Source: Tychonema sp. LEGE 07203 (GTDB taxonomy: Bacteria > Cyanobacteriota > Cyanobacteriia > Cyanobacteriales > Microcoleaceae). From it: a DNA stretch of 33,727 nucleotides. Position numbers and translations under genes: made by a program. The notes beneath the pieces are model-generated. The model was not told the DNA's origin, searched no databases, and was given only the letters and a program-made list of their open reading frames with translations. Location of the stretch: positions 1-33,727 of the forward strand of contig NZ_JADEXD010000060.1 of assembly GCF_015207285.1 (NCBI RefSeq), written 5' to 3'. Positions 26,851 through 33,727 of the stretch are shown here, one piece after another. Each line of letters opens with the position of its first letter. Within the stretch, counting starts at the first letter, position 1.

Positions 26851-27345
26851 ATGAAAAAACGATTATTTTTGAAAGCGGGTCTAGCAACAGCAAGCATGGC
26901 ATGGTTATCGTCCTGTTTGCCTGGAAATTCTGATGTTATGGCGGCTTCTAAGGGGGTTTTTGAAATTACTAAAACTGAGGAAGAGTGGCGCAAAATTTTG
27001 ACTCCGGCACAGTTTGAGGTGTTGCGAAAACACGGCACTGAACGCTCTCACACTAGCATTCTCGACAAGCAATACGGGAAGGGAATTTATGCCTGTGCTG
27101 GGTGTAATTTGCCAGTTTTTTCGTCGCAAACCAAATTTGATAGCGGTACTGGTTGGCCAAGTTTTTATGAACCGATCGAAGGGGCGATCGGCACATCGGT
27201 GGATAATTCGCTGTTTGGGACTAGAATTGAGGTGCATTGCCGTCGCTGCGGCGGGCATTTGGGTCACGTATTTGATGACGGCCCTGCACCTACTGGCAAA
27301 CGCTACTGCATGAATGGTGTTGCTATGAAGTTTATTGCTGGCTGA
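26851..27345 (+). CDS. msrB: Peptide-methionine (R)-S-oxide reductase, lipoprotein form
   Basis: A 164-residue MsrB that reduces the R epimer of methionine sulfoxide in proteins. Catalytic Cys153 lies in KRYCMNGVAMKF. Zinc ligands are Cys82 and Cys85 (CAGC) and Cys130 and Cys133 (CRRC). GTGWPSF and GGHLGHVFDDGP are the family's substrate-binding motifs. The first 22 residues are a signal peptide with MKKR, a hydrophobic stretch and lipobox LSSC with Cys22, so the enzyme should be lipid-anchored and act outside the cytoplasm. MsrB forms in cyanobacteria are more often cytoplasmic. The gene stands alone, followed 20 bases later by the 83-bp tandem array. Confidence 0.93.
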   Translation: MKKRLFLKAGLATASMAWLSSCLPGNSDVMAASKGVFEITKTEEEWRKILTPAQFEVLRKHGTERSHTSILDKQYGKGIYACAGCNLPVFSSQTKFDSGTGWPSFYEPIEGAIGTSVDNSLFGTRIEVHCRRCGGHLGHVFDDGPAPTGKRYCMNGVAMKFIAG

Positions 27346-27365
27346 CGTTCTTTGACTTTGATCGA

Positions 27366-27762
27366 GAAACCGGGTTTCTGCGTAAATCTCGGTGAGGATG
27401 CTTAAATAATCGTAGAAACCCGGTTTCTTGGATGTGCGCGGGGGCTCAGAAACCGGGTTTCTGCGTAAATCTCGGTGAGGATGCTTAAATTCTCGTAGAA
27501 ACCCGGTTTCTTGGATGTGCGCGGGGGCTCTGTGCGCGGGTTTCTGCGTAAATCTCGGTGAGGATGCTTAAATAATCGTAGAAACCCGGTTTCTTGGATG
27601 TGCGCGGGGGCTCAGAAACCGGGTTTCTGCGTAAATGTCGGTGAGGATGCTTAAATTCTCGTAGAAACCCGGTTTCTTGGATGTGCGCGGGGGCTCAGAA
27701 ACCGGGTTTCTGCGTAAATGTCGGTGAGGATGCTTAAATTCTCGTAGAAACCCGGTTTCTTG
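27366..27762. repeat. Five-copy 83-bp tandem array of hairpin units
   Basis: Units start at 27366, 27449, 27532, 27615 and 27698, exactly 83 bp apart; the last is cut short. Each holds GAAACCGGGTTTCT and, about 40 bases on, its reverse complement AGAAACCCGGTTTC, so each unit can fold into a hairpin. The third unit has lost the first arm (GTGCGCGGGTTTCT). Variants AATAATCG and AATTCTCG alternate in units 1-4, which suggests an earlier doubling of a 166-bp pair. There is no spacer between units, so it is not a CRISPR array. It fills most of the gap between msrB and the pentapeptide gene. Confidence 0.9.
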
Positions 27763-27791
27763 CACCGCGGGGTGTGGAATCCGACAATCAT

Positions 27792-27839
27792 CCATCCGCA
27801 AAACCGCTGGTGCAGGCGGATTCGCGCGGATGGTATAGT
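27792..27839 (+). promoter_or_regulatory. Palindrome abutting a -10-like TATAGT
   Basis: CCATCCGC (27792-27799) and GCGGATGG (27826-27833) are a perfect 8-bp pair with a nested CCGC/GCGG pair inside. TATAGT (27834-27839) follows directly and lies about 36 bases before the ATG at 27875. It could be a promoter with an operator overlapping the -35 region. No good -35 is visible. Confidence 0.35.
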
Positions 27840-27874
27840 GATTTTTGGGACGTGAGGGCGATCGAGGTTAATGT

Positions 27875-29188
27875 ATGAACGCTGAAGAACTTTTAGAAAG
27901 ATACGCAGCAGGAGAACGAAAATTTCATTCAGCAAACCTTAAAGAAGAAAACCTTAAAGGTGCGGAGTTGAGTGGAATAGACCTATACGGTTCTAATCTC
28001 TCCGGTACAGACTTGAGTGAGGCAAATCTGAGAGGAGCAAATTTTAATAGTGCCAATCTCATTAAAGCATCCCTAACAAATGCTAATTTGAGCAGTTTAG
28101 TAGGCGCTTCTTCAGCAAATTTGAGTTGGGCAGACCTGAGCGGTGCAGATTTGAGTTGGGCCAACTTTAGTAGTGCTACTTTAAATTATGCTAACTTAGA
28201 GCGGGGAACTCTGACAGGAGCAAACTTTAATAACGCTAAATTGTTTGGTGTCAATTTAGACGAAGCAAATCTGAGCGGTGCAAGTTTAGATAGTGCTGAC
28301 ATACGTGTAGCTTCTTTGTATAAAGCGAACCTAAGTAAAGCGAATCTGAATAAGGCTGATTTGACTGAGGCATACTTGCTGGAAGCTAACTTTTATTTGG
28401 CAAATTTGAGTGAAGCAATATTGACATCGGCAAAACTTCAAAAAGCTAAATTCCAGAAAGCTAATCTGCACAAAGTGAATCTGTCAAGAATAAATTTGAC
28501 TAATGCCAATTTAGAGCAAGCAAAACTGGACTATACAAATCTCAAATATGCTTGTCTGCAAGGTGCAAATCTAGAAAGAGCCAATCTACGATTTTCTAAT
28601 TTGACCGGAGCTAATCTGATAGAAGCAAACTTAAAAAGAGTAGACTTTAGTTGGTGTGATTGTTATGGTTGGAATATCAAAAATGCCGACTTCACTGGTG
28701 CGATAATGCCCGATGGAGAACTCTACCAGCCAGAAACCTCCAATCGAGAAATCTCCAGCAAACAAACCTCTCAACAAGAATCCCAAACAATAACATCTAT
28801 GACTCGCAAAATTATTCGTACTGACAAAGCACCCGCACCCGTGGGCCCATACAATCAAGCGATCGCCGCAACGGGCACTATGCTGTTTGTAGCAGGTCAA
28901 ATTGCGATCGACACTAGACTAAACGATATTGTCTACACCGACGACGTGGCAAAACAAACCCAACAAGTTATGGCAAATCTCGAAGCCATTCTCACAGAAG
29001 CCGGCGCTACTTGGTTGGATGTGGTAAAAACTACGGTTTTCCTCAAAGATATGAATGATTTTGCCGCTGTGAATGCGGTTTATGCCAAGTATTTTGATGC
29101 GGAAACTGCACCGGCGCGCGCTTGTGTGGAGGTTTCGCGTTTGCCGAAGGATGTGTTAGTTGAGATTGACTGTATTGCGGTTATTTGA
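27875..29188 (+). CDS. Pentapeptide-repeat protein fused to a RidA-family domain
   Basis: A 437-residue protein with GAGG seven bases before the ATG. Residues 22-280 are about 45 pentapeptide repeats of the A(N/D)LxX kind, predicted to form a right-handed quadrilateral beta helix. A Ser/Gln/Thr-rich linker (about 285-308) leads without a stop into a complete RidA domain (about 309-437). That domain starts at an internal Met (ATG 28799) with TRKIIRTDKAPAPVGPYNQA and includes FVAGQIA, the Arg of APARACVEVSRLP and the Glu of VEIDCIAV. RidA hydrolyses reactive enamine/imine intermediates from dehydratases and acts as a trimer. The RidA part alone is of normal length (129 residues), and no ribosome binding site precedes its Met, so expression as a fusion is likely. 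The repeat part may scaffold or localise the enzyme. Confidence 0.88.
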   Translation: MNAEELLERYAAGERKFHSANLKEENLKGAELSGIDLYGSNLSGTDLSEANLRGANFNSANLIKASLTNANLSSLVGASSANLSWADLSGADLSWANFSSATLNYANLERGTLTGANFNNAKLFGVNLDEANLSGASLDSADIRVASLYKANLSKANLNKADLTEAYLLEANFYLANLSEAILTSAKLQKAKFQKANLHKVNLSRINLTNANLEQAKLDYTNLKYACLQGANLERANLRFSNLTGANLIEANLKRVDFSWCDCYGWNIKNADFTGAIMPDGELYQPETSNREISSKQTSQQESQTITSMTRKIIRTDKAPAPVGPYNQAIAATGTMLFVAGQIAIDTRLNDIVYTDDVAKQTQQVMANLEAILTEAGATWLDVVKTTVFLKDMNDFAAVNAVYAKYFDAETAPARACVEVSRLPKDVLVEIDCIAVI

Positions 29189-29202
29189 TTTCAGATTCTT
29201 TG

Positions 29203-29254
29203 AGAAACCAGGCTTTTTCTAATAAGTCTGGTTTCTGGATATTTTGTTTTTTTT
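29203..29254 (+). terminator. Probable terminator after the pentapeptide-RidA gene
   Basis: AGAAACCAG (29203-29211) pairs perfectly with CTGGTTTCT (29228-29236) around a 16-base loop. About ten bases later comes a run of eight T (29247-29254). It starts 15 bases after the stop. The loop and the gap before the T run are longer than ideal. Confidence 0.5.
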
Positions 29255-29270
29255 AATTTTTCTGAGTGAT

Positions 29271-29331
29271 TTAACCGCAGAGGCCACAGAGGGCGCTGAG
29301 GAAGAGGGGAGAGAGTTGAATAATTCCGAAG
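29271..29331. repeat. Third, partial copy of the 26527-type repeat
   Basis: TTAACCGCAGAGGCCACAGA and the following GAGAGAGTTGAATAATTCCG match the left half of the 26527-26783 element with many substitutions. Confidence 0.6.
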
Positions 29332-29386
29332 TTTAGGTATAGCAACTGCCGAGGGTAAAGTGCGCGACTGTCTTAACTCCCACAGC

Positions 29387-29424
29387 CGTTAGCGCAGCCC
29401 GCCCCTACGGGGGCTACGCTAACG
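29387..29424. repeat. Palindromic repeat between convergent genes
   Basis: CGTTAGCGCAGCCC faces GGGCTACGCTAACG (13 of 14 bases complementary), with GCCCCTACGG between. It could act as a bidirectional terminator between the pentapeptide-RidA gene and pnp, but it also has the look of a dispersed cyanobacterial palindrome. Confidence 0.7.
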
Positions 29425-29520
29425 AAGAGGATCGCACTCGATCTGTCGCTGTCGCGCACCTACTCCCAAATCAATCTGAAACAATCAGATTTAATCTCAA
29501 TTAGCAACGCCGGAATTACT

Positions 29521-29577
29521 AATTACCAGTTAGCAATTAGCAATTAGCAATTACTCTGCAAGCAATTACCAATTACC
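29521..29577. repeat. Heptamer tandem repeat AATTAGC/AATTACC
   Basis: Five heptamers (AATTACC AGTTAGC AATTAGC AATTAGC AATTACT) and, after eight bases, two AATTACC units. It lies just beyond the pnp stop. The spacer 29189-29586 contains only this, the palindrome at 29387, the repeat copy at 29271 and the terminator at 29203. Confidence 0.8.
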
Positions 29578-29586
29578 AACCCTAAA

Positions 29587-31740
29587 CTATTTATTCAACG
29601 CTTCGCGGGCGGCTACCGCTTCGTCGGGATGAATGTTCAAACGGGTCAAGTTAATCCGACCTTTATTGTCAATTTCTCGCACTTTGACAATCACTTCATC
29701 GTTCACTGCTAACTCGTCTTCCACTTTCCCGACGCGGTAGTCCGCTAACTGGGAAATGTGAATCATTCCTTCTTTTCCTGGCAGAATTTCGACGAAAGCG
29801 CCGATCGGAATAATTCGAGTTACGCGGCCGACATACACGTCTCCTGCATTCAACTTCCGCGTCATGCCTTGGACAATGTTGTAAGCCCGCTGAGCTTTCT
29901 CGCTGTCGTTACCGGCAATTGTCACGGTTCCGTCGTCTTCGATGTCAATTTTGACACCGGTTTCTTCGGTGATGGCTTTGATTGTTTTGCCACCTGGCCC
30001 AATTACCAAACCGATAAATTCTGGATCGATTTTCAGGGTTAGCAAGCGCGGCGCAAACGGCGACATTTCCTTGCGGGGAGTGTCGATGGTTGCTAGCATT
30101 CTTTCTAAAATGTGCAGTCTGGCGGGTTTGGCTTGGCGGATAGCATTGGCTATGACATCTAAGGGCAAACCTTTGATTTTCATGTCCATTTGCAAAGCAG
30201 TAATTCCGGTGTCGGTACCGGCTACTTTGAAGTCCATGTCGCCTAGGAAGTCTTCAATTGCTTGAATGTCTGTCAAAATTCGGACTTCATCGCCTTCTTT
30301 GATTAATCCCATTGCCGCGCCGCTGACTGGTTGGGAAAGGGGAACGCCTGCATCCATTAATGCTAGTGTCGATCCGCACACTGAACCCATTGATGTTGAA
30401 CCGTCGGAAGAAAGGATTTCGGAGACTACGCGAATTACGTAGGGGAAATCTTCTTTTGATGGCAAAACTGGGACTAGGGCGCGTTCTGCTAGGGCTCCGT
30501 GACCGATTTCTCGGCGTCCGGGCGATCGCATCGGTTTAGTTTCTCCGACGGAAAACGGCGGGAAATTGTAGTGATGCAAGTAGCGTTTGTCTTGCTGCGG
30601 GTGCAAGTCGTCTCCTAAATCTTGGGCGTCGCCGGGGGTTCCCAGGGTTGCTGTGGACAAGACTTGGGTTAACCCGCGATTGAACAGCGCACAGCCGTGT
30701 ACTCGCGACGGCAGCACCCCTACGCGACAAGAAACGGGTCGCACCTCGTCTAGCTTGCGGCCGTCTACACGAACGCCTTCTTCGAGGATTTGTTTCCGCA
30801 TCATTTTTTTGGTAACGTCTTTGAAAACGTTGCCAATTGTCTTGCTGTTGGCGCCGGCGGCTACTTTGATCGGATCGTCTTCGGCGAGTTCGGCGATCGC
30901 AGCTTCGACTTCATTGGCTTTCACTTCGTCTAAAGCCGCATTCCGTACTGTTTTGTCTTTTTCAAATTTTGACAAAATGATGCGGATTGGTTCTTGGGCG
31001 CGATCGCGAATAAAGTTTTCCAAGGCCATATCTGGCGATGGCCGTTCCTCTACCACCAAATCGATGCCCAATTCCTCCATAATTTCGCGCTGGGCTTGAA
31101 TCAAGTCGCAGGCTGCTTCGTAGCCGAAGTCGATCGCCTCGATGATATCTTGTTCCGGCAATTGGTTGGCGCTGGCTTCCACCATGATTACTCCGTCTGG
31201 AGAACCGGCTACCACGAGATCCAACTCGCCTTCTTTGATTTCGCTGTAGGTTGGGTTGATGATGAAATCGTCCCCTACCAAGCCGACTCGCACTGCAGCC
31301 ATCGGCCCGTAAAACGGCATTTTCGCCAGCAGGATCGCTACTGAAGCCCCCGTTACCGCCAAAACGTCCGGCGGCACTTGTTCGTCCATCGACAGGGTTG
31401 TGGCTACAACTTGGATGTCATCTCGCAGCCAGCTTGGGAATAGCGGGCGCAGCGGGCGATCGATCAAACGCCCCGTCAAAGTCACTTTTTCTGGGGGACG
31501 CCCTTCCCGGCGCAAAAATCCACCGGGAATTTTACCGCCTGCGTACAGTCTCTCTTCGTAATCCACCAACAGGGGCAGGAAATCTATTCCTTCTCTCCCC
31601 TGCGATCGAGTGGCCGTCACTAAAACGGCCGTGTCACCCGACTGAATCAAAACTGCACCGCCTGCTTGAGGCGCTAGTAAACCAATCTTCAGTCTAATAT
31701 CCCTTCCATCGAAGGATATTGACTTGTCTATCTCTACCAT
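29587..31740 (-). CDS. pnp: Polyribonucleotide nucleotidyltransferase (PNPase)
   Basis: A 717-residue 3'-5' phosphorolytic exoribonuclease that also adds heteropolymeric tails in cyanobacteria, which lack a separate poly(A) polymerase of the usual kind. The order is complete: RNase PH domain 1 (residues about 10-145, [17 protein letters not shown]), helical domain (about 145-300), RNase PH domain 2 with [24 protein letters not shown] catalytic segments (about 320-540), KH domain with GPGGK (about 575-580), and S1 domain (about 630-695, [19 protein letters not shown]). The ATG at 31740 has AAGGA about 12 bases upstream. The length is normal. It is read convergently to the pentapeptide-RidA gene and divergently to the helicase gene. 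Confidence 0.97.
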   Translation of the reverse strand: MVEIDKSISFDGRDIRLKIGLLAPQAGGAVLIQSGDTAVLVTATRSQGREGIDFLPLLVDYEERLYAGGKIPGGFLRREGRPPEKVTLTGRLIDRPLRPLFPSWLRDDIQVVATTLSMDEQVPPDVLAVTGASVAILLAKMPFYGPMAAVRVGLVGDDFIINPTYSEIKEGELDLVVAGSPDGVIMVEASANQLPEQDIIEAIDFGYEAACDLIQAQREIMEELGIDLVVEERPSPDMALENFIRDRAQEPIRIILSKFEKDKTVRNAALDEVKANEVEAAIAELAEDDPIKVAAGANSKTIGNVFKDVTKKMMRKQILEEGVRVDGRKLDEVRPVSCRVGVLPSRVHGCALFNRGLTQVLSTATLGTPGDAQDLGDDLHPQQDKRYLHHYNFPPFSVGETKPMRSPGRREIGHGALAERALVPVLPSKEDFPYVIRVVSEILSSDGSTSMGSVCGSTLALMDAGVPLSQPVSGAAMGLIKEGDEVRILTDIQAIEDFLGDMDFKVAGTDTGITALQMDMKIKGLPLDVIANAIRQAKPARLHILERMLATIDTPRKEMSPFAPRLLTLKIDPEFIGLVIGPGGKTIKAITEETGVKIDIEDDGTVTIAGNDSEKAQRAYNIVQGMTRKLNAGDVYVGRVTRIIPIGAFVEILPGKEGMIHISQLADYRVGKVEDELAVNDEVIVKVREIDNKGRINLTRLNIHPDEAVAAREALNK

Positions 31741-32306
31741 GTAGGATTGCTTCCTTATCTACCACATTCTTTCTCTGTCGGGATCGTAACATTACCACAG
31801 GATGTTTGAAAGTCCAATGCCAAAAGAGAGAGAGATTATTCGGTATTCTGGGTCGATCGGCGGCACGGCTCTTGTAAGCATTTATACTCTGCGATGCTGT
31901 TTGGGATTGTGGAATCGACGATCGGGTCGATCGCCCGCCAAACGTCTGAAATAGGTGGTAGGATCTTGATTCCGACGCAAGAGCGTTGGGAACTGGAAAT
32001 GGAAATTGGGCTTTGATAGCATTGGGTATGGGAACTCACATCTTGCACCATTGTCAAGAACAGGCCGGACAGCCTGTTCCCAAACGCTACAAATACGACT
32101 TCGGCCGAATGAATTTCGATGTCTAAAACAAACAGAATAACTGTAGCAATATTTTATAAATTTGGTATAACTAATAACTAATAGTGCTGTTGCAGTATAT
32201 AAATTATCTGTGAAAAAACAATCAAAGTTTTGTGGGGTGGGCATCCTGCCCGCTCTAAACCTACAATTTAAATGTCCGACAACTTAAAAAATAACTAATA
32301 TTAAAA
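31741..32306. other. Divergent spacer between pnp and the helicase gene
   Basis: No supported gene. GAACAGGC (32058-32065) and GCCTGTTC (32072-32079) form the same palindrome as at 1638-1658, and GGGCATCCTGCCC occurs near 32238-32250. AT-rich, TATA-containing patches at about 32150-32210 may be promoter for the helicase gene, but no clear -35/-10 pair was found. Confidence 0.5.
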
Positions 32307-33727
32307 ATGGCAATTTTACACGGTAGTTGGATCGTCGATTCACAAAAAGATGGCTTATTTATTTGGGGAGAAACTTGGCGCAAAGTTGTGGCGATCGATG
32401 CCATTGAATCAGAAATAAGTCTGCCGCATCCCTTGGCAATGACGGAAGCGGAATTGAAGATTTTCGTAAAGTCCTTGCAGCAGTCGGGTAAACTGAACTG
32501 GCAATTACCCGAAACTGCAGAAATTTTGGAGAAAACTCAGAAAACTAAACGATCGCCCAAAACTCCAACCGCAGCATTTCCGACGGAAAATTTATCGATT
32601 CAGAAGCAAGTTCGGGCGATCGCACTTCCCACCAAAATCTCGGAATCCAACGCAACTATTATGCCGCAGCACTCAGCCGCAGCATTAGAGGAACCAGCCC
32701 AAATCGATGAAATTTACCTTTATCCCTGGCAAGTTGAGGGTTATTTTCTAAACCCTCAAGCAGCTTTTGTTTTCTTGCAATCACTACCGCTAAACAGCAC
32801 AGAAGCAGATTATTTTGTCGGCTCTGATTTGCGTTTTTGGTCTCATATTTCTAGGTGGGGTTTGGATTTGTTGGCGAGGTGCAAATTCTTGCCGGCATTG
32901 GAGAGGCAATCTGATGGTTTGGCTGTGGCTAAATGGCAACCTTTGTTAGACAGTTCGACAGATATTCTCCGTCTCGCTACTTTTTCTAAGCAAATGCCTA
33001 CAGCTTGTAGAATGTATCAATCGAAGGAAGAAGGTTCGGCAGCGAGCAATGTGCGGGATGTAACGGATGTAATAAAAGAAGGTTCGCCAGAAAGTAAGGT
33101 ACGGGATGTTGCGGTGGATTTGCCAGTGGGGGCGCAGGAGTTGGTTTTGGGGTTTTTGAGTAGTGTGGTAGATGGTGAAGTGCGATCTGCTGCTGGCTCA
33201 ACTTTAGACATCAAAACACTTTCTCCAACCCGCGAGTGGCTGCAAGCTTTGCAACAAGAATCTGGAGTGGTGCAAGCAGAATCAGCCGCTTTAGAAAAGT
33301 TGGCAAACAAGCTTGTTGCTTGGACTTCGCCGCTGCAAAACCAACTGTCTGAACAAAGTCAGTTTCGCACTTGTTTTCAACTTATTCCGCCGTCTCCGGG
33401 TAAGGTTAATTGGAGTTTGAATTATTGTTTGCAAGCAGTAGATGAAACGGATTTTTTGGTGGATGCTACAACTGTTTGGAACAATTCTGTTGAACGTTTG
33501 GCCTATGCGGGGCGGACAATTGAATTGCCACAAGAAACTTTGCTGGGAGGGTTGGGTTTAGCATCGAAACTTTATCCGTTAATTGAACCGAGTTTGCAAG
33601 CACAGCGGCCTCAATTTTGTCAATTAAATCCGCTGCAAGCTTACGAGTTTATTAAGTCTGTGGCTTGGCGGTTTGCTGATAGCGGGTTGGGTGTGGTTTT
33701 GCCGCCTAGTTTGACAAAGGCTGATGG
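32307..33727 (+). CDS. SNF2/DEAD-box-type helicase, N-terminal part, truncated by window end
   Basis: The frame is open from ATG 32307 to the last base (473 codons). The start MAILHGSWIVDSQKDGLFIW is characteristic of the large cyanobacterial and bacterial SNF2-family helicases (about 1,000 residues) that carry an N-terminal SNF2-associated (DUF3670-type) region before the ATPase. Residues 140-260 (YLYPWQVEGYFLNPQAAFVFL and onward) and 330-470 (LPPSLTKAD at the end) belong to that region. The Walker motifs lie beyond the window, so helicase identity rests on family recall of the N-terminus. Such proteins use ATP to move on double-stranded DNA; the cellular role is unclear. A 48-bp-period duplication at 33029-33109 expands a poorly conserved linker. 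Confidence 0.8.
   Translation, partial: MAILHGSWIVDSQKDGLFIWGETWRKVVAIDAIESEISLPHPLAMTEAELKIFVKSLQQSGKLNWQLPETAEILEKTQKTKRSPKTPTAAFPTENLSIQKQVRAIALPTKISESNATIMPQHSAAALEEPAQIDEIYLYPWQVEGYFLNPQAAFVFLQSLPLNSTEADYFVGSDLRFWSHISRWGLDLLARCKFLPALERQSDGLAVAKWQPLLDSSTDILRLATFSKQMPTACRMYQSKEEGSAASNVRDVTDVIKEGSPESKVRDVAVDLPVGAQELVLGFLSSVVDGEVRSAAGSTLDIKTLSPTREWLQALQQESGVVQAESAALEKLANKLVAWTSPLQNQLSEQSQFRTCFQLIPPSPGKVNWSLNYCLQAVDETDFLVDATTVWNNSVERLAYAGRTIELPQETLLGGLGLASKLYPLIEPSLQAQRPQFCQLNPLQAYEFIKSVAWRFADSGLGVVLPPSLTKAD
33029..33109 (+). repeat. In-frame diverged duplication within the helicase gene
   Basis: Two 33-bp units (33029-33061 and 33077-33109), 48 bp apart, match at 27 of 33 bases. They encode EEGSAASNVRDV and KEGSPESKVRDV. 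The period is a multiple of three, so the frame is kept. It may be an intergenic-type repeat that settled in a permissive linker. Confidence 0.7.

Noticed and set aside
27366..27762. Possible CRISPR array
   Set aside because: The 83-bp units abut with no unique spacers, and no cas gene is present.

Overview
This window looks like chromosome of a filamentous, gliding cyanobacterium, most likely an Oscillatoriales relative such as Microcoleus, Oscillatoria or Tychonema. The evidence is the very frequent GCGATCGC (HIP1) octamer, a cyanobacterial CcsA, a KGK-family protein, an hmpF/hmp (pil-type) chemotaxis locus, pentapeptide-repeat and Rpn-type proteins, and gene spacers full of heptamer tandem repeats and palindromic elements. 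The genus is inferred from style; no marker gene was available to confirm it.

Layout. 1-1368: 3' part of a DUF3352-type gene. 1369-2141: a repeat-filled spacer ending in a very strong RNA hairpin that overlaps a six-codon leader ORF. 2142-5999: a large exported protein with a two-partner-secretion (haemagglutinin-type) N-terminus, a Pro-Ala repeat stalk and a C-terminal CHAT caspase-like protease. 6418-7326 (-): an Rpn/DUF2887 PD-(D/E)XK protein. 8128-9180: ccsA (cytochrome c maturation). 9566-10003: a KGK-domain protein. 10186-11244: tilS, convergent with hmpF (11247-12992, -).

The core is the pilus chemotaxis locus. hmpF reads leftward. Across a 1.3-kb apparently non-coding divide, a PATAN-REC response regulator (14297), CheW (16327), an MCP (17006) and a giant hybrid CheA (21095-26416) read rightward. 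Together they should form the Pil/Hmp signalling array that sets the polarity of type IV pili during gliding. Three things are odd. A MITE-like element lies between the PATAN-REC gene and cheW, where related loci carry a stand-alone CheY. A tandem-domain HNH endonuclease gene with an apparent A7 frameshift lies between the MCP and CheA genes. The MCP and CheA also carry very long acidic linkers with repeated short motifs.

Downstream come a lipoprotein-type MsrB (26851), a five-copy 83-bp tandem array, a pentapeptide-repeat/RidA fusion gene (27875-29188), pnp (29587-31740, -) and the 5' part of an SNF2-family helicase gene (32307 to the window end).

No rRNA, tRNA, CRISPR array or intact insertion sequence was recognised. 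All identifications come from reading motifs and recalling families; no database search was run.
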